Source: Polytrichum commune
Lineage: Eukaryota > Streptophyta > Polytrichopsida > Polytrichales > Polytrichaceae
DNA: 64,000 nt
Reading direction: 5' to 3'
Assembly (NCBI GenBank): GCA_950295325.1
Contig: OX485808.1
Span: 34,679,180 to 34,743,179, forward strand
The notes under the pieces are model-generated. The model was not told where the DNA came from, searched no databases, and saw only the letters and a program-made list of their open reading frames with translations. Shown piece after piece: positions 1-13,182 of this stretch. The translations under genes were made by a program, and so were the position numbers. The first letter of the stretch is position 1. Each line of letters starts with the position of its first letter.

Positions 1-114
1 AGCCTCTCGACATTCAGCCATAGTGTGAAGCGGCCCTTATTCCCCACAATGCCCCCCCCCTCATGCATTACCTATTACCAATTTTATGATTGTGAAACTG
101 GAGTTGACATGATT

Positions 115-320
115 TAGGGTGAGCTCCGTGTAGGCCGCTAGCCCACTAGATTCTAGAAAATAATGAGTTAGAGGTGTTCACATGTAGTTAAGGACACGCC
201 ATCATCCAACCACATTCTAGTGGTCCACTAGAATGTAAAGGGCCATGGGTTAGTTTCCACGTGGAATCTACATTTCCACTAGAATCCAGTGGACAAACGG
301 CCTACATGGAACCTTACCCC
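115..320. mobile_element. MITE with imperfect terminal inverted repeats
   Basis: The left end (TTAGGGTGAGCTCCGTGTAG, continuing to GATTCTAG) is matched in inverted orientation by the right end (CTAGAATCC to CTTACCCC) over roughly 40 bp with several mismatches. The interior has no coding potential and contains a second small inverted repeat around the CTAGTGG motif. A diverged relative lies at about 2430-2662. The superfamily was not determined because no clean target-site duplication is visible. Confidence 0.55.
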
Positions 321-1951
321 ATGGACACAGGCCCCTAGACTTCCATGCACCCAACTAAAGAATCTTCAACCTACAAGTTCCAATCATTGAAAATTTCAAG
401 ATCCGGTTTTAAAAGGAGGAAGAGGTTTTAACCTAAAGGAAGAGGTGAGTCAGTGGACTCATATTTGAGAAGATGGGAGTAGCTAGTTGGCACATACGAA
501 CCCTACCCCACCAAACCCCCTCTATATTTGGATGGGTTTGCGCTTATTCACACTAGAATTTGGCGGGCAAGCGGCTTATAAAGAAACTCACCCTTGTGAC
601 TATAATCAAGAGTTGTCAACCATATTCTGCACCAGAAAGATCCTAAACAACTACGTGGCAAGAGGATTGATAGCCCGGCCACACTAGGGAGACCAGCGGC
701 CCCCCAAGCCAGTCAACCCGGTTTCGGGGCCCCTGCAACTGGAGGCAGCCAGCCAAGGCACTTTGGACCAACTACATGAGAGCCCCGAACCAGACATGCT
801 GGTTGGGGGCTACTTGTCTCCCCCCCCCCCCCCCCCAATGTGAGTGACCGCATGCAAGGTTCACATGTACTAGTGGAGAAAAAAGATGTGGACAACTTAT
901 GGCATGAGCTTCCTCTAGGACACTTGCAACTTCAAGTAAGTCCAAGTGCAAACTCCTCCAGCGTCCATGGAGATTTTTGGGCATAATTGGTCAAGATCCT
1001 ACTGTTTCCAAGTCCAAGCAATTACATGTTGACATCTTCAAGTTTTTCTTCAATAATTTGAGGTATATTCTTTAAATTCCTCTAAAATGATGGGTAATTT
1101 TCTTGAAGTCTTGAACTTCAACTGGTTATTCCACAAACCCAACCGGTTCATTGGTAACTAGCGGTTAGTTCCCCCCGTTCACTGGACTCCTCATCAATAT
1201 ATTTATGGTCATACGTGGTGGGCCCTCCCTATTTCTGACATACACATTCAGCTTGTTTAAATTTTGTTTTACTACAATCAAATTAATAAAGCATAATCAA
1301 TTGAGTACACAATTTCTGATTAATTTTTCTGGTTATTAGTTTTATAGAATCTAATTTAGTTAGGCTTGATTAATGTAAAAGTGTATGAATACTTGTAGAA
1401 ACTTAGTGATTGAACTTAATTATGTTTAGTCGTGCTTAATAAGTTTGAATTTGCATGAATACTTGTGAAAGGAGAAGGCATTAATTATATTATTGTATTA
1501 TTGTTATTGTTATTAATTTATTAATTATCTAAAAGTATAAACTAATTCTTAATTCAAATTCAAAATGACAAGGGCCATTTCAAATGGTAAGTCAAAAAAT
1601 TTAGCCTCAATGCTAATGAGGATTTTTTTAATATTTTGATTTTTGAATTTAAACATGCTTTATTGATGGTTTCACTTTAGGATGGAATCCAAATCAATTG
1701 CTTATTTACTAAGTGGAAGTGAACATATATATATATATATATTGATTGGATCTCAAACCTTGAAGGTGAGGTGCACTCAATGTGGATTTATGGACAAGTG
1801 GCCTTCAAGAATGCAAGGGCAACTTATTTTTTAAGTTGGACAAGGCGAGCAACAAAACCGGGCAGGGCAAGAGAGGCACGACCCCTCTATAAGGCATGTT
1901 AGTGCCAAGGATTGGCTTCCCAACTTCTTGTTAATGAAATGATTTTGAGGA
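321..1951. other. Intergenic, no gene recognised
   Basis: AT-rich, non-coding-looking sequence. It includes a short C-run near 825-840 and a TA microsatellite near 1725-1741. Short ORFs here have no family resemblance. Confidence 0.6.
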
Positions 1952-2224
1952 TCAAATTACAACTACACTATTTTGTCTAACTAGTGTGGGCCACACTAAT
2001 ACCCAACTATCCATAATATTTTTAGTTATGATTTGAAGTGGCCCACTATAATTTCCTACGTGAGAAATTAATGTGTGTTATTATGATTGCATATTTGGTT
2101 CAAATTTAAGACAAGACGAGTACTATAAATTCACTAATGCTAACCAAGGCAAATACTATGAAATTAATGTGGGCCACACTAAACTCCAACCCACACTAAT
2201 TATACAAAATAGTGTAGCATTTGA
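1952..2224. mobile_element. Foldback MITE, TACACTATTTTGT type
   Basis: Left end 1952-1990 and right end 2190-2224 are inverted copies sharing CTACACTATTTTGT and an AGTGTGG block. An AGTGTGGGCCACACT palindrome also lies inside the left arm, and a similar one near 2168. At about 273 bp with no coding capacity, this fits a non-autonomous DNA transposon. No target-site duplication is clear. Confidence 0.55.
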
Positions 2225-2429
2225 ATTGTTGCATTGCAACTTGGATGTAGAGACACTTGATAATTTAGTGAACATTGAAGTATGTAGGTAGAAAGTATGT
2301 ATTTAATTGTATGCAGTAACCCATCCCCATTAGCTTGCCTCGGTCACGTGAAGCATCTTCATTAAGAGATGATACCGATGGAAGTGTTTGTAGCTACTTA
2401 TTTACAGAATGGGCATGCCTTGGGGAACT

Positions 2430-2662
2430 TTAGGGTGCATTTCCATGTAGGCCGCTCACCCACCAGATTTTGGTGGGATTAAGGACAAATGTAAATGGGA
2501 TATGGTGGGGTAATGTTCATATGTGCCAATCAAATATTGCTATTTCAAGTGTTTAGTTGGAGCATGGAAGTCTAGTGGCCCATGGCCATAGCCCTCCACA
2601 TTCTAGCAGGCAACCAAAATGTGGTTGGTTGCTTTCTTTTGTTTATCTACATGGGAACACTT
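2430..2662. mobile_element. Degraded MITE related to 115-320
   Basis: The left end (TTAGGGTGCATTTCCATGTAG) resembles the left end of the element at 115-320, including the shared CATGTAGGCCGCT block. The right end (CTACATGGGAACACTT) is a weaker inverted match. Divergence is high, so the limits are approximate. Confidence 0.4.
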
Positions 2663-5449
2663 CCAACTTATTAAGACACCACCGTTGATGGCAACTGGGT
2701 ACCATTAGACCCAACTTCATCATTATAGGATGTTATCTTTACTAACAAGGCATGCTACCTCACAAGTATCAATTTTCTATATATGTACATGAGTAGAAGG
2801 TCAATAAAGAAGAAATGACCCGTCACTCTCATGCTTTCTTGCTTATAGAGTTTTACCCATCATTACTCTCTCATTTTTTTGTAGCATGTTATCAACACAA
2901 AGCTCTAACCAATGTAATTGTTATTGTGGTGGTGGACTTTTGTTTAAATGATGCGAGGTGGAGGAGAATAAGGTGTGATAATTTTGAAAATCATGATCCA
3001 AGAAAACAACAATATACAAATGAATTATTAGGTTGCACCAACCTATTTTGTGACTCGCAAAGATAACTTTTTTACACACTCTCTTTGATGATGTCCATAA
3101 ATGCATTGGTATCAAGTTGTGTATAGTCAAATTTCTTTTATTTATCCACAATTAAAAATAAACAATGTGAATAAAGGTCACTTAAAATGAGACATTCAAT
3201 TAGCATATGATAAACGAGGCCATAGACTAGGAGATATGAAGAAGATAAGATTGTAGAAGCTCATGGTCTCATAAGAGTTGTCACCAACATACAAAATCAA
3301 CATATGCCTTGTTGTTGCTATATATAGGAAATGATTTTCTAAAGAAAGGGTCTTAGACCATAATTTTACCTACAATACACCTTTGCCAGAATGACAATTG
3401 ACTTATCAAGCAAATTGAGATTGTACTAGGATTGGGGTTTGATCCTTGTTTGTTTTCCATCTACACTAGTTGTGAGAATTTGTGGCTATGTGTCTTGGTG
3501 ATAAGAAATAGTTCCTTAGATCACCATTTGCATAATAAATTGCGTATCCTTCTATGAAACTAAATGGAAGCAATTTGATTTTGGATACTTTATATGATTA
3601 GATTTATGATGTAAGGCTCAATTAATTGTTTGTGAGTGTACGTGGATACTTAGCAACCATAAGGGTTGTACCACCGACACAATTGTCTTAAGATTATTGT
3701 GAACGAGTCACAAAATATTGTTTGTTCGATTTAATGGCTCCAAGATTGAAACAACTTCATAAGAATTAAGTGAGTGCATCAATTGAATTACCATTGCATG
3801 TTTTTGTCATGGTCTGTACTAAGAAAAAGTCTCAGAGATTGGTGAGGCTTGGGAACAAAGCTAGGATAACCGAGTGCCTAATGTAAGTGTATATTTTATC
3901 AAACAACGAATCCTTGTATCTGGAGTCTTAATATTTTCATATCTTGGAAACAATCATAATACAAATAAGGTTATGATGTTATTGGGTTGTAAAGTGTTAT
4001 TGAAAACCGCTACATGTCTATATTATTGTTTGAAGTTTGATGAAGCAACGATCGATTGTCCTTTGAAGAGGTTATCAGAGAGTATGTGTTGATTCCCTTC
4101 ATGAAATCATGAGGAAGAAAGGGGGGGTCCTAACATCTAAAGCAAACTATTGCTTGGATATGGAGATGAAATTGATAGACAACAACTCTAAGTAATTAAA
4201 CACAAGTTGCGCATTGTATTGAAAGGTTATGAGTGAAAGTGAATTTCTTGTCCAAATTGGAGAAGCGAGAGAGAAAATTTGAATGAACCATACTTGGAAA
4301 ACTTGAACTTGTATGAGGTCGAATGTGCAACAATTTGCACTAAACAATTAATTTCACTGTAGTAATTGAAGAGATTGTGAGCCTTGAAAGACTTGGTCAT
4401 ATCAAAGAAAGTTTAATTAGTCCATATTCTAAGTGAGAGCCATCAAATTTGAAATTGAATATTCATTCATATATTGAGGAAAAGGTATATTGTTGTTCTA
4501 ATATGATTTAATGAATTCAAAATTAAGTAGAAAAATAAATGATAATGATATTAAGAAGAGGAAGTGGCTATGGTCTCATAGTTACAAACCGTACAAGTTC
4601 CACCTTTCCTTCCCTTTGCAAAAACAAAAGGACAATTTCCCAAGACCATTGGCGGTGAAGAGACTGAGAAGGCAGAAGGATTTGTTGGTTGGAATTCTAG
4701 TAAGTATTGTGCTCACATGGAATGTACTAAAGTGATTTCACTCTAATATGCTAGAATTGGTAATCTTGAATTAGTCAATATATTATGATTGAATATGCTA
4801 GCCAATAGTCTTGGGACATAATATATGAAATGACCATCCAACATACTATGAACCAAAAAAGCAAGATCATAAATTGAATTCCAAATTAAAAGATAATAAA
4901 TCAATGAATCATGTCATGATCTAATAACCCGCATATGTGGTTTGGCCTATTATCGCAATTCATGAACATCATGGTTACTTTGGCCAAGACTAAGTAAAAG
5001 ACCATTGTTAGACAATGTAATTAAACAATAATCAGTAAAGAATAAAATGGAAATCCTAAAAGGATGATTGCATTGTCTTTTCAAGAGGGCTTAACTAACA
5101 CGAGATCATTAACTATACCAATATGCCCTTGGCTTTGGTAAAAATAACTAAAATGGGAAACTTTATGAAGGATTATCGACGATGGTTGTGCCTATGGTTG
5201 AGCACCGCACTTGGTCCAATTAAAATGAAATCATTATTACCAAACTATTGCACGGGTAAATAGTGTGAGTTGAGAGATAGCCATAATTGCATATACGATT
5301 GTGAGAGTTTGTAAGACTCTATCCTATAATTCATCATCCAATTGCCAGTTCAAAACCAAAATAACTTGAAATAATCAAGAGTTTGTCTTAATAAAACTTA
5401 TATGAGACACTTAGATGAGATAAAAATCATCTTTTAAGTCTTCCTGAAG
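2663..5449. other. Intergenic, no gene recognised
   Basis: AT-rich sequence with scattered short ORFs lacking recognisable domains. It may contain further decayed copia DNA, since coding relics begin immediately after it, but nothing is readable. Confidence 0.5.
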
Positions 5450-6110
5450 TGTTTACGTGGTTTTTGTCATATCCAAAATCCAAACTATATGTAGAGCTTG
5501 TATGTCTTTGATAAAGGCCATGGTGAGGTGGTTGCAATAACACTCAAATTTGTCCCATGACAATGCATTGATCATAATATCTGCAAGTTGGTTATCTATA
5601 GAAATGTAGGAAATGTCATTTGTTCCATCCTCAAACGTTTCTCCATGAAATGATACAATATAGTCATGAATTAAATGCACGGGGAGGTCACTCCATTGTC
5701 AAGTTGAAAACCACGTGCGAACAAAGTTTGCTACCCCTATATTATATGCCATAGATAATTTTAAAAAGTATGATATTTTTTCTATATATACATATCCATT
5801 GATAATATATATTTTTAGTCATCTCCATTTTTCTAGTAATTTTTTTAGTTCAATTCTGCGTCATTCTAGTTAGAAACGGTATGTTTTCTAGAAAAAACAA
5901 ATTATCAAATTTGGTTATCAATTTTTACTATGTAATAGATACCATGTATATGTACTCATAAAAAATTTTGATAAAATTTTGACCCATTTTGTTGATGCAA
6001 CTTAGAAAAAGTAGATTTTTTTTGTTCGCACGTGGTTTTCAACTTGACAATGGAGTGACCTCCCCGTGGTTAAATAGTCTATCGGAATGTATTATAAAGT
6101 GATTGCAATT
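5450..6110 (-). pseudogene. Ty1-copia Pol C-terminus (RNase H end), split by a MITE
   Basis: On the minus strand, 5677 down to 5450 encodes a sequence ending in DNQLADIMINALSWDKFE. This matches the conserved C-terminal motif of copia polyproteins (D-x-x-A-D-x-x-T-K-x-L), where the host reads the end of RNase H. If the MITE at 5678-6068 and one copy of its flanking TTAAAT are removed, the frame continues into 6110-6076 with an I-x-I-D-Y motif that fits the preceding RNase H strand. It is oriented opposite to the copia relic at 6115-7790. The fragment is too short and broken to be functional. Confidence 0.65.
5678..6068. mobile_element. MITE with 48-bp perfect TIRs inside a copia relic
   Basis: 5678-5725 and 6021-6068 are exact inverted copies over about 48 bp, starting CACGGGGAGGTCACTCCATT. 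The interior is AT-rich and non-coding. TTAAAT occurs one base outside each end (5671-5676 and 6070-6075) and is a likely target-site duplication. The near-identical arms indicate a young insertion. The superfamily is not certain. Confidence 0.8.
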
Positions 6111-6114
6111 AATC

Positions 6115-7790
6115 ACTAAACAACTACTTATGAGATCCAACCTTCCTACTTTAGCATTGGGTTACATTCTCCTTCAAGATCCTCCATGCTAAAATCCATT
6201 ACACCTTCGGAAGCAATGTTTGGTCAAGTGCCTAGTTTAAGACACCTAAGGATTTTGGGTTGTAAGATACTAATACCCATTTTTCCTTACAAAGTACCAA
6301 GATGGGCCCTCAAAGGAGAGAGGGGGATACATGTTGGGTCTGAATCACCTAGCATTATTGGATACATAGATCCTCCAACTATAAATCTAGCGCGAGGAAG
6401 ATTTGTTGATTTTTTTCTTTGATGAGGGATGTTTTCAAGTTTGGTCAGACAATCAAATTCGTCTAAAGATTTGATCTTCAATACTTCATGTACTCCAAAC
6501 ATGTTTCTAGATCTTTGTATCCAATAATGAGAAAGATAGATTGAACACATTTTGCATTTGAATCAATTAGCATATAAACTATTTGATCCATCCAATAATG
6601 CAACAAACGTGACTAAGTCTTACATCGTGTAGCTAATGCTCATGCTCATTCAAAGAAACATATTGATTAAACCACATCCATGAAAGAGGTTGTGGTAAAG
6701 GTTTGCAACCATGTAAATGACATGTCCAAAAAGAGGTACGTATGGCATGCAAGGGTGTGCTTCCATGCATTGAGCATGATGACTTTGAAAAAATAGCACT
6801 AATTGATTCAACATAGATTGCAATCAACCTTGTGAAAAAGTTTATGGGACTATATGTAGGTATAGCTAGACGATACCTTTAATTTCCATGTAGAACAACA
6901 CTTGGACAATGATTGTGAGTATTGTAGTTGAGGTTCGTAGTCTAATTGATTGACCCATGTGGGAAGAAACCATGAGAACTAAACTAAAGTCTTAAGATCA
7001 CAAATGGTTTTTAGTCTAGTTGATACTACACCAAAAGGCGTTAATTAAGTAGGTTTTATATGGATGTTTGTGAGGAAACGAGACAAGTTTGGAAACGATT
7101 CCCAGTACAAAGCACAACTAGTTACCCAAGGCTTCACCCAATTTCCAAATATTGCTTATGAAGAGACATATGCCTATGTGATGGACTCAGTTATGCTCAT
7201 GTATCTTCCAAGTCTTGCACTTGACAAGAAACAAAACCAAATTAAAAAAAATGGATGTAAGTTGCCGTGTGCTTATAAGGCAAATTGGATACTAACATAT
7301 AGATGGAAGTCCTTGCAAAGTTGGTAGGATTTCAAAACTCTCAAGGACAACCACAATGCCTTTGACTTGAGAGGGCTTTATATGGTCTTAAACAAGTTGG
7401 CATGATGTGGTACAAGCGTTTGAGAGATCTTTTGATAGATCGACTTTAAGATTGATGAGGTTTGTCCATTTTTCTTTTTATTAGGTGGACCCATACATGG
7501 TTAGTTATTGTAGCCATACATATTGACGACCTCAACCTCATCGGCACAACCAATACCATCTCCCATATCAATATTTAACTCAAAGATAAATTTAAAACAA
7601 AAGATCTTGGAGAAATCACATTTTGTCTCGGTCTACCAAGTTGAATGTCTTGCAAGAGGCATACTGCTACATCAAATTTTGTACCATCGAAAGATACCCA
7701 TGCATTTCTCCATGGATCCAACTCACTTACTAAGGTCTTTGATGAGAGAAGCTAAGACATGAGCAATGAGCAATGAGGGGTAAGTGGTAA
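6115..7790 (+). pseudogene. Decayed Ty1-copia Pol (integrase end, linker, reverse transcriptase)
   Basis: Colinear plus-strand fragments in shifting frames. 6120-6425 gives the integrase C-terminal region, with TPSEAMFGQVPSLRHLRILG and the downstream I-x-V-G pattern. About 6600-6830 gives linker sequence with a WHARV-like block. 7064-7330 gives the start of the reverse transcriptase (YKAQLVTQGFTQ...YEETYA). 7330-7440 continues with the ALYGLKQ-like block (seen as RALYGLKQVGMMWYKRL). 7520-7650 carries the HIDDLNLIG active-site strand, a degenerate Y-x-D-D region, and KDLGEITFCLG. Many stops and frameshifts are present and no LTRs were found, so this is a dead fragment. Confidence 0.75.
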
Positions 7791-9610
7791 CACATAAGCA
7801 GTGAGTGGTAAACTTGTGAAACTTCCTAAGGACATAGATCCACCAATCACCCATTGCAAATCTTGATGGCATGTTGTTGTCAAGGAAGTTACATACTTAG
7901 TGCTAGATTTGCGTGTTTAGAACCTATATACCAGATTTGAGAAACAACTCCATGATGTATTGAATAGACAATTTCAATTTCATCCCCTAAACCAATGATA
8001 AAATAGAGAAGTACATTCTAGGCACGTACAAAAGCAAGAGATGCCTTTGGAAGGCATATTGGATCAAGTTTGGGGATGATAACAAACATCCCAACCATCT
8101 AGACGAGGCATGGGTCAACCTCATGAAATGAATGTCCAACCAAGCCACAATCGATGAAGCCACACATATGGTTGGTAGACAAGCGAAGTTGTTCACGAAT
8201 ACCATTTTCTTGTATATGATATGTGTGTGTGAAATGCTTATAGTGCCATGACCCCAATTGAATTGATTGGTTGATGTGCAAGTCACCATAAGTTGAATGA
8301 GGAGGGTGTGCTTATTCTTCATAACCATCGATAGAGATGGCAGTAACAAAATTTCAAATGATTTGGGTGGCGAATTCGTTTGATCAATTCTTCATTCTTG
8401 TACTTCATGGCTTTGACTTTGCAAACCATTCTATGGCCATTTTAGAGTAGCTCCCACATCTTAGTTTTTGATTGACGATTGCATGATCCGTCTAGAGGGA
8501 GGCAAGGATATGATGCTTGCAATGTGGAACTCCATCAAAACTCTCATTGCATTTATCATGTCACTTGAGCAAAAAGTGTCAATGATAAACTTTGATATGA
8601 TGCATGTGAGTTTAGAAACATTTATAAATTGGTGGATTTGTTCAACTTATTGGACCCTCCACTCTCCATGTCATTGGCAACAACTGCAAACACTCCCACA
8701 ATGCCTTGGCTCCAATCCATGTGTGTGGGCGAGCTTATATTCAAGCATGACTCCTTTGAACACAAGCAACCTAGGACTCTAGAGTTCACTGCCTCAATCG
8801 GTAGCCGCAAGTAGTCCACATTCTACACTCCACACTCCCGTCCACTTGGAAACAACAATCATGTACAACCTCGTAGATGCAATGCAACTAAGTGACGATC
8901 TTAGACTTGATGAAGAATATCCTAGCTCATCACAAAGACCACATAATAGAACAAAACAAAATGACATTAATTGTAGGCCATCTCCTTAGCCAATTTGATA
9001 CACATGACTATATATGGATGTTTGTGCATCCCAATTTATTCTTGACCAAGAGGCAAACATCCGCGGTTGAAGATAAAATCAATGAACTCTCATGTATATG
9101 AAGATCCCTCCCATCATGATGATTCACAAAACACTTTAACCATATGCCCAATATGGATGCAAATGTGAACCTTTCACATATGGCCTCCTATGCGAGGATC
9201 GAAATCAAAAACCTTTTAAAACAATTCAAATCAAGTCATAACTTTAAGTAGCAATGCCAACAGGGTACCCTTTGAGTACTCGCAATATTATCTCAACAAG
9301 AAGGGGAAAACTTGCAAAGCAAGGGTGAATGAATGGATAATCAATCAAATAGCTTCGAAAAGGTATCAAAGAGGTTTCCAATGGGGTTGTCGGGAGACTT
9401 TTCCAAAACTGCAACTACCATTTTGACCTCACCAACTCTCCCGTTGCTTTAAAGCTATTTAGACTTGTTTAGATCATTATTTAGCCTAGATTATAACATT
9501 TATTCCTAATATTAGTTTTGTCCTAGAAATCGACATAATTAATTCCAAGCATTGAAAGTAACTACTCAAATAGATTAAAAATAACCTAAGTAAAACTCAA
9601 AGGTAGGGCT
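7791..9610. other. Intergenic, possible further retrotransposon debris
   Basis: Continues downstream of the copia relic. I could not align any reading frame to RNase H, gag or another named domain. Short ORFs on both strands (for example 8468-8782 plus and 7987-8349 minus) look like chance frames. Confidence 0.45.
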
Positions 9611-9625
9611 ACCTTTGCTCTTGTA

Positions 9626-9661
9626 AGAGCATCAAACCGGGACGTGCGGGTTTGATGCTCT
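9626..9661. repeat. Perfect 14-bp-stem hairpin
   Basis: AGAGCATCAAACC at 9626-9638 is inverted at 9648-9661 around a loop of about 8-9 nt. The sequence beside it (TTGCTCTTGTAAGAGC) forms a second overlapping small dyad. This may be the end of a decayed inverted-repeat element or a chance hairpin. No transcript evidence is available. Confidence 0.5.
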
Positions 9662-11522
9662 TTTGAGAAGGTTATTCCGGGCTTGATACTTCATGTTATG
9701 GTTGCTCCAAAGAGAGCCACAAAGAGCATTTGATTGCTCAACTCCATCACCTAGTTGCTTGAATTTGAACATGCCGCCTAATCCAATTGTTGTGCCAGCA
9801 CAATTCAACCCAAAGGTGACGACAAATAAGATAGCGATGGTGGGAAGGAGAGCGTGGACTCCTCTCATGGCACATCCGGGAGCGAGAAGCTACCACAAAT
9901 CAATCCAAGATATAACACATAAATATAACTCTTTCACCCCTTGCCTAAGAGGTTATTCAATTATGAGCCAATCGACCAATACTTGCACAACTATGAGAGG
10001 TTTGAATTTGATGTGATGGCAAAAAACTATTGAGCATGGCAAGAAGGCATACATTGCATTAAAATCACAAAATACCACAAAAGGCACACCAATGATGTTT
10101 CTTTCACAATGTATGCACCAAGTTCAAAGTTGCCTAGAATCCTAGTCCGTCCCCTTGTGGTGGACATTTTGTTATATAGTAGAGATGCCACAATGAGGTG
10201 AGTTTGTAATAATTTCCTTTTGTCATTCGTGCATTGAGTTAATTAAGATATGAATATGTGTTCACCGCTTTTCTACAACCATTGGTAGTCTAATTGTTCT
10301 TATTTTGTTTCATCTCTCTTTGAAGTGTATCAGCTAAATATTGTTCGTGTATTGTGAAGCAAGTGACATTGTTGCAAGGAATGTTTACTCAATAGCTCAC
10401 CAAACCACCCCAAATGGAGACAATGAAAACACTTACAAATTCACACCATGTCATGCTATTTAGAAGGAATGTTTTGACGAATAGCTTGAACATTGTGATT
10501 TTCCACGTATGTATTGGATACTACGTAATAAATATGCCACGTGCATTATCTATATCCCCTCTAGTGTGAGCAATATGTCTTCTTTTAATGTAATGGTTGG
10601 TGGTTTATATATGATGCCTTCTTTGTATGTCTTCATTCACAACCATATGCATTTTGTCCACACTAAGGCATTGAAGCATAAAACCACTTGCACCCAATTG
10701 CAAAAATACATTATTCTAGACCAACATAATATTACATTATCATATAGAATTGGCACAATATAAATGCAATGGACATTTCTCCATGCATTCACCAATTCAA
10801 AGCATGTTAGAAGAGGGTAACATGCAATGACCTTCAAAAAACAAACACAGTTAATACAATCGTCGGCATTGTGATTAGAATAGTTATCAATTGGATTCAT
10901 TTAACGCTACATTGACCACGTTAATATGAGAATAGGAAGTCAACAAATATACATAGTAAAGTAAATAGTCATTAGACTATGGCATGGGGAATTAGCCTAG
11001 CCACCATGGCTACTGACATAATATCTTGAATCCAACTCTAACACTTGCTTTAATGTCCAAACCGCCATATAAGATCATTTTGAAGGCCCACAAGGGTAAA
11101 CTCCAACATTAAACATGAACCCTATTCTTGGTGTAGATGGTGTCAAGAAAAACACCCTTTTGACATCCTAACCCTATCCCCCCCCCCAAGTATGGATGAT
11201 ACATGTGCGATGCAAAAAATTGCAGTCATCCAACAATCATTTCACAGTCATGTGCCCCTGACTTTCCTACTTGTGTTCAAACATACGCCTTGTTGGGTTC
11301 TTAGATCGAACATAACCACACACCACTCCATTATAAGCATCCCTTTAAGAAAATTAACTGAATAAGGCCAACGTACCATAAGTGATTGAGGGGCTGATCA
11401 CACCGGCTAGTTATGACACCATCCGTCGGCATCTCCAACTGTAATAGTGTGAAAAGTGATAGGCCGACAATCTAATTCTGAACATAGACCCAACAATTTC
11501 ACGGCAGGAACTGGACATAAAG
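9662..11522. other. Intergenic with one dispersed repeat
   Basis: No gene recognised. 11287-11375 belongs to a dispersed family also seen at 19349-19441 and, more weakly, 40840-40912. Shared blocks are AACCACACACCACTC, ATTAAGA and AATGAGGCC/AATAAGGCC. Confidence 0.5.
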
Positions 11523-12448
11523 CAGTGTATATGTTTGACAAAGTTTTCGCAAGTTTTTCTCTTTTGACACGCAAAAACTTGCACAAAAAAAAATGCACGT
11601 CAATTGACACGCACAATCTATAAATTGACATGTACTGTGACATTTGAAGAAAAAACCCACACGTCAATTGACACACTAGAAATTGAAATGACACGTATTA
11701 CTTGAGTACTATAAAGTGCAGCTCAAGTATCCGGAAAACAAAACCCATAACAGTAGAAGAACTTCCTACACTCACTCACATACTTAAGTTCAACTTTGCT
11801 CTTGCAATTTCCTTTGTAACCGGGAGCTAAGACGGTGATTGGAGAGCGAGACTAGGAACATGGCGAGGCAAATGTTTGTATCACCGTGGTGCTTGCACAT
11901 CCTCCACTCCATATGAGTTTTTTCTTGCTTTCAACCAAAGTTGTTTCGAGCAATTCCCTTTGAATCGCAAAGCTCCCTTGTTGAAAGCATCTGAATCCTT
12001 TTGAGCTTTCTTGGAGCTGGAGAGGCTTCTTATTGCAAAAATGACACAGAAGTGGCACGAAGATCAACGCATGCTTTCGGTTAGGATTGATTGTAGCGCA
12101 CTTTGTTCCATAGTGAATTGTTCTGTTGGGATAATTAACTTGTAATTATGAAGTTGTGATTGTGTGGTTGCTTTCCACTTCCCTTGCCTCTTTGGAAACA
12201 TTTGGAGAAACATGCGAGACCAAAGGATACTTACGCTCGATTGATAGTTTTTTTTGTTACAAATCAAGTTTGTTTTTTATTATTCAAAATATTAGTTTTC
12301 TTAAATATTGTGTAAGCCAAAAATTGAGGTGACATTTTGGAATAAAATGTAGATGTCAATTGACATCCATTTTTGTTTTTGAAAACGTCACGTGACACTT
12401 TGGATTTGAGGTTGAACGTCACATGAAATTTGTCAAACATACACACTG
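11523..12448. mobile_element. Non-autonomous hAT-type element, 926 bp
   Basis: The ends are CAGTGTATATGTTTGACAAA at 11523 and its inverted copy at 12448, with one mismatch in 20 bases. hAT elements commonly begin with CA(G/T)NG and duplicate 8 bp of target. The flanks ACATAAAG (11515-11522) and ACGGAAAG (12449-12456) match at 6 of 8 positions. Subterminal copies of the TGTCAATTGACA palindrome lie near 11601, 11663 and 12354. The interior has no transposase. Confidence 0.7.
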
Positions 12449-13180
12449 ACGGAAAGTTTGGCGTGATTGGCGCTTGGCACCGCCGTCCTTTTATTATGAT
12501 TAGTATGTAGTATTACTATAGTATTATTATCACAGATTTCCTTATGCCCATGTACAGACTGAAACTTGTGCAGACAATTGGGTGCAGGTACATGCGGAGC
12601 CCACTCTCTGGAGCAATTTCAGGGGCTGGTGGTAACCCAAACTATATATAATAGCGGACATAATAATGCACATCTGGACTAGAAGACCTGGACTTGGGGA
12701 ACTGGACCCAAGGTACTAAAGGTTGGAGGGACCAGAGCAGAGTCCGGGGAGTTCTGTAGAGAAAACGGCTTATTGCTGAGCTTTTTGGAGGTGGCTCGGA
12801 TTTTTCAATTTTTACCCGGAAGTGGGTCTAGAGAGTGCAAAATTTATCGGTTGATAGCCCCCATTTCCTAATGTATTTAGGCAATTAGCCGACATTTTTT
12901 TTCATTTATGCATTTCCGAAAGGTCTAAAGTGGGGCCGGTTTTATATTTTGGTGGTGGATGTGTCATTGTCACTTATTATTATTATTATTTTTCTTCAAG
13001 TGTTTAGGATTAAATAATGTGGGCATTCACTCTCCATTTTTTTTCGTCTAAATAATATCCTTAGCAGGAGTTGAACGTGGCAAAGCCCCTACCATATTAG
13101 GGCTAAGGATTTAGCCTTCGGAAAACACAAGCACCACAAAAGGGTCCAAGTATTATCCGGAGGCTAGTTAGTATTGAAAA
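12449..13180. other. Intergenic, no gene recognised
   Basis: Contains a short segment (12681-12720) resembling 22372-22395 (ACCTGGACTTGG and CTGGACCCA blocks), possibly another dispersed repeat. Nothing else is identifiable. Confidence 0.45.
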
Positions 13181-13182
13181 AA

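Noticed and set aside
1-60. Partial SINE at the window start (CATAGTGTGAAG...)
   Set aside because: Only about 12 bases match, with no A or B box visible; not enough to call.
772-984. Short overlapping minus-strand ORFs over the C-run
   Set aside because: A run of C gives a glycine stretch and keeps frames open; no further support.
10509-10900. Overlapping ORFs on both strands
   Set aside because: AT-rich, no domain, no splice support.
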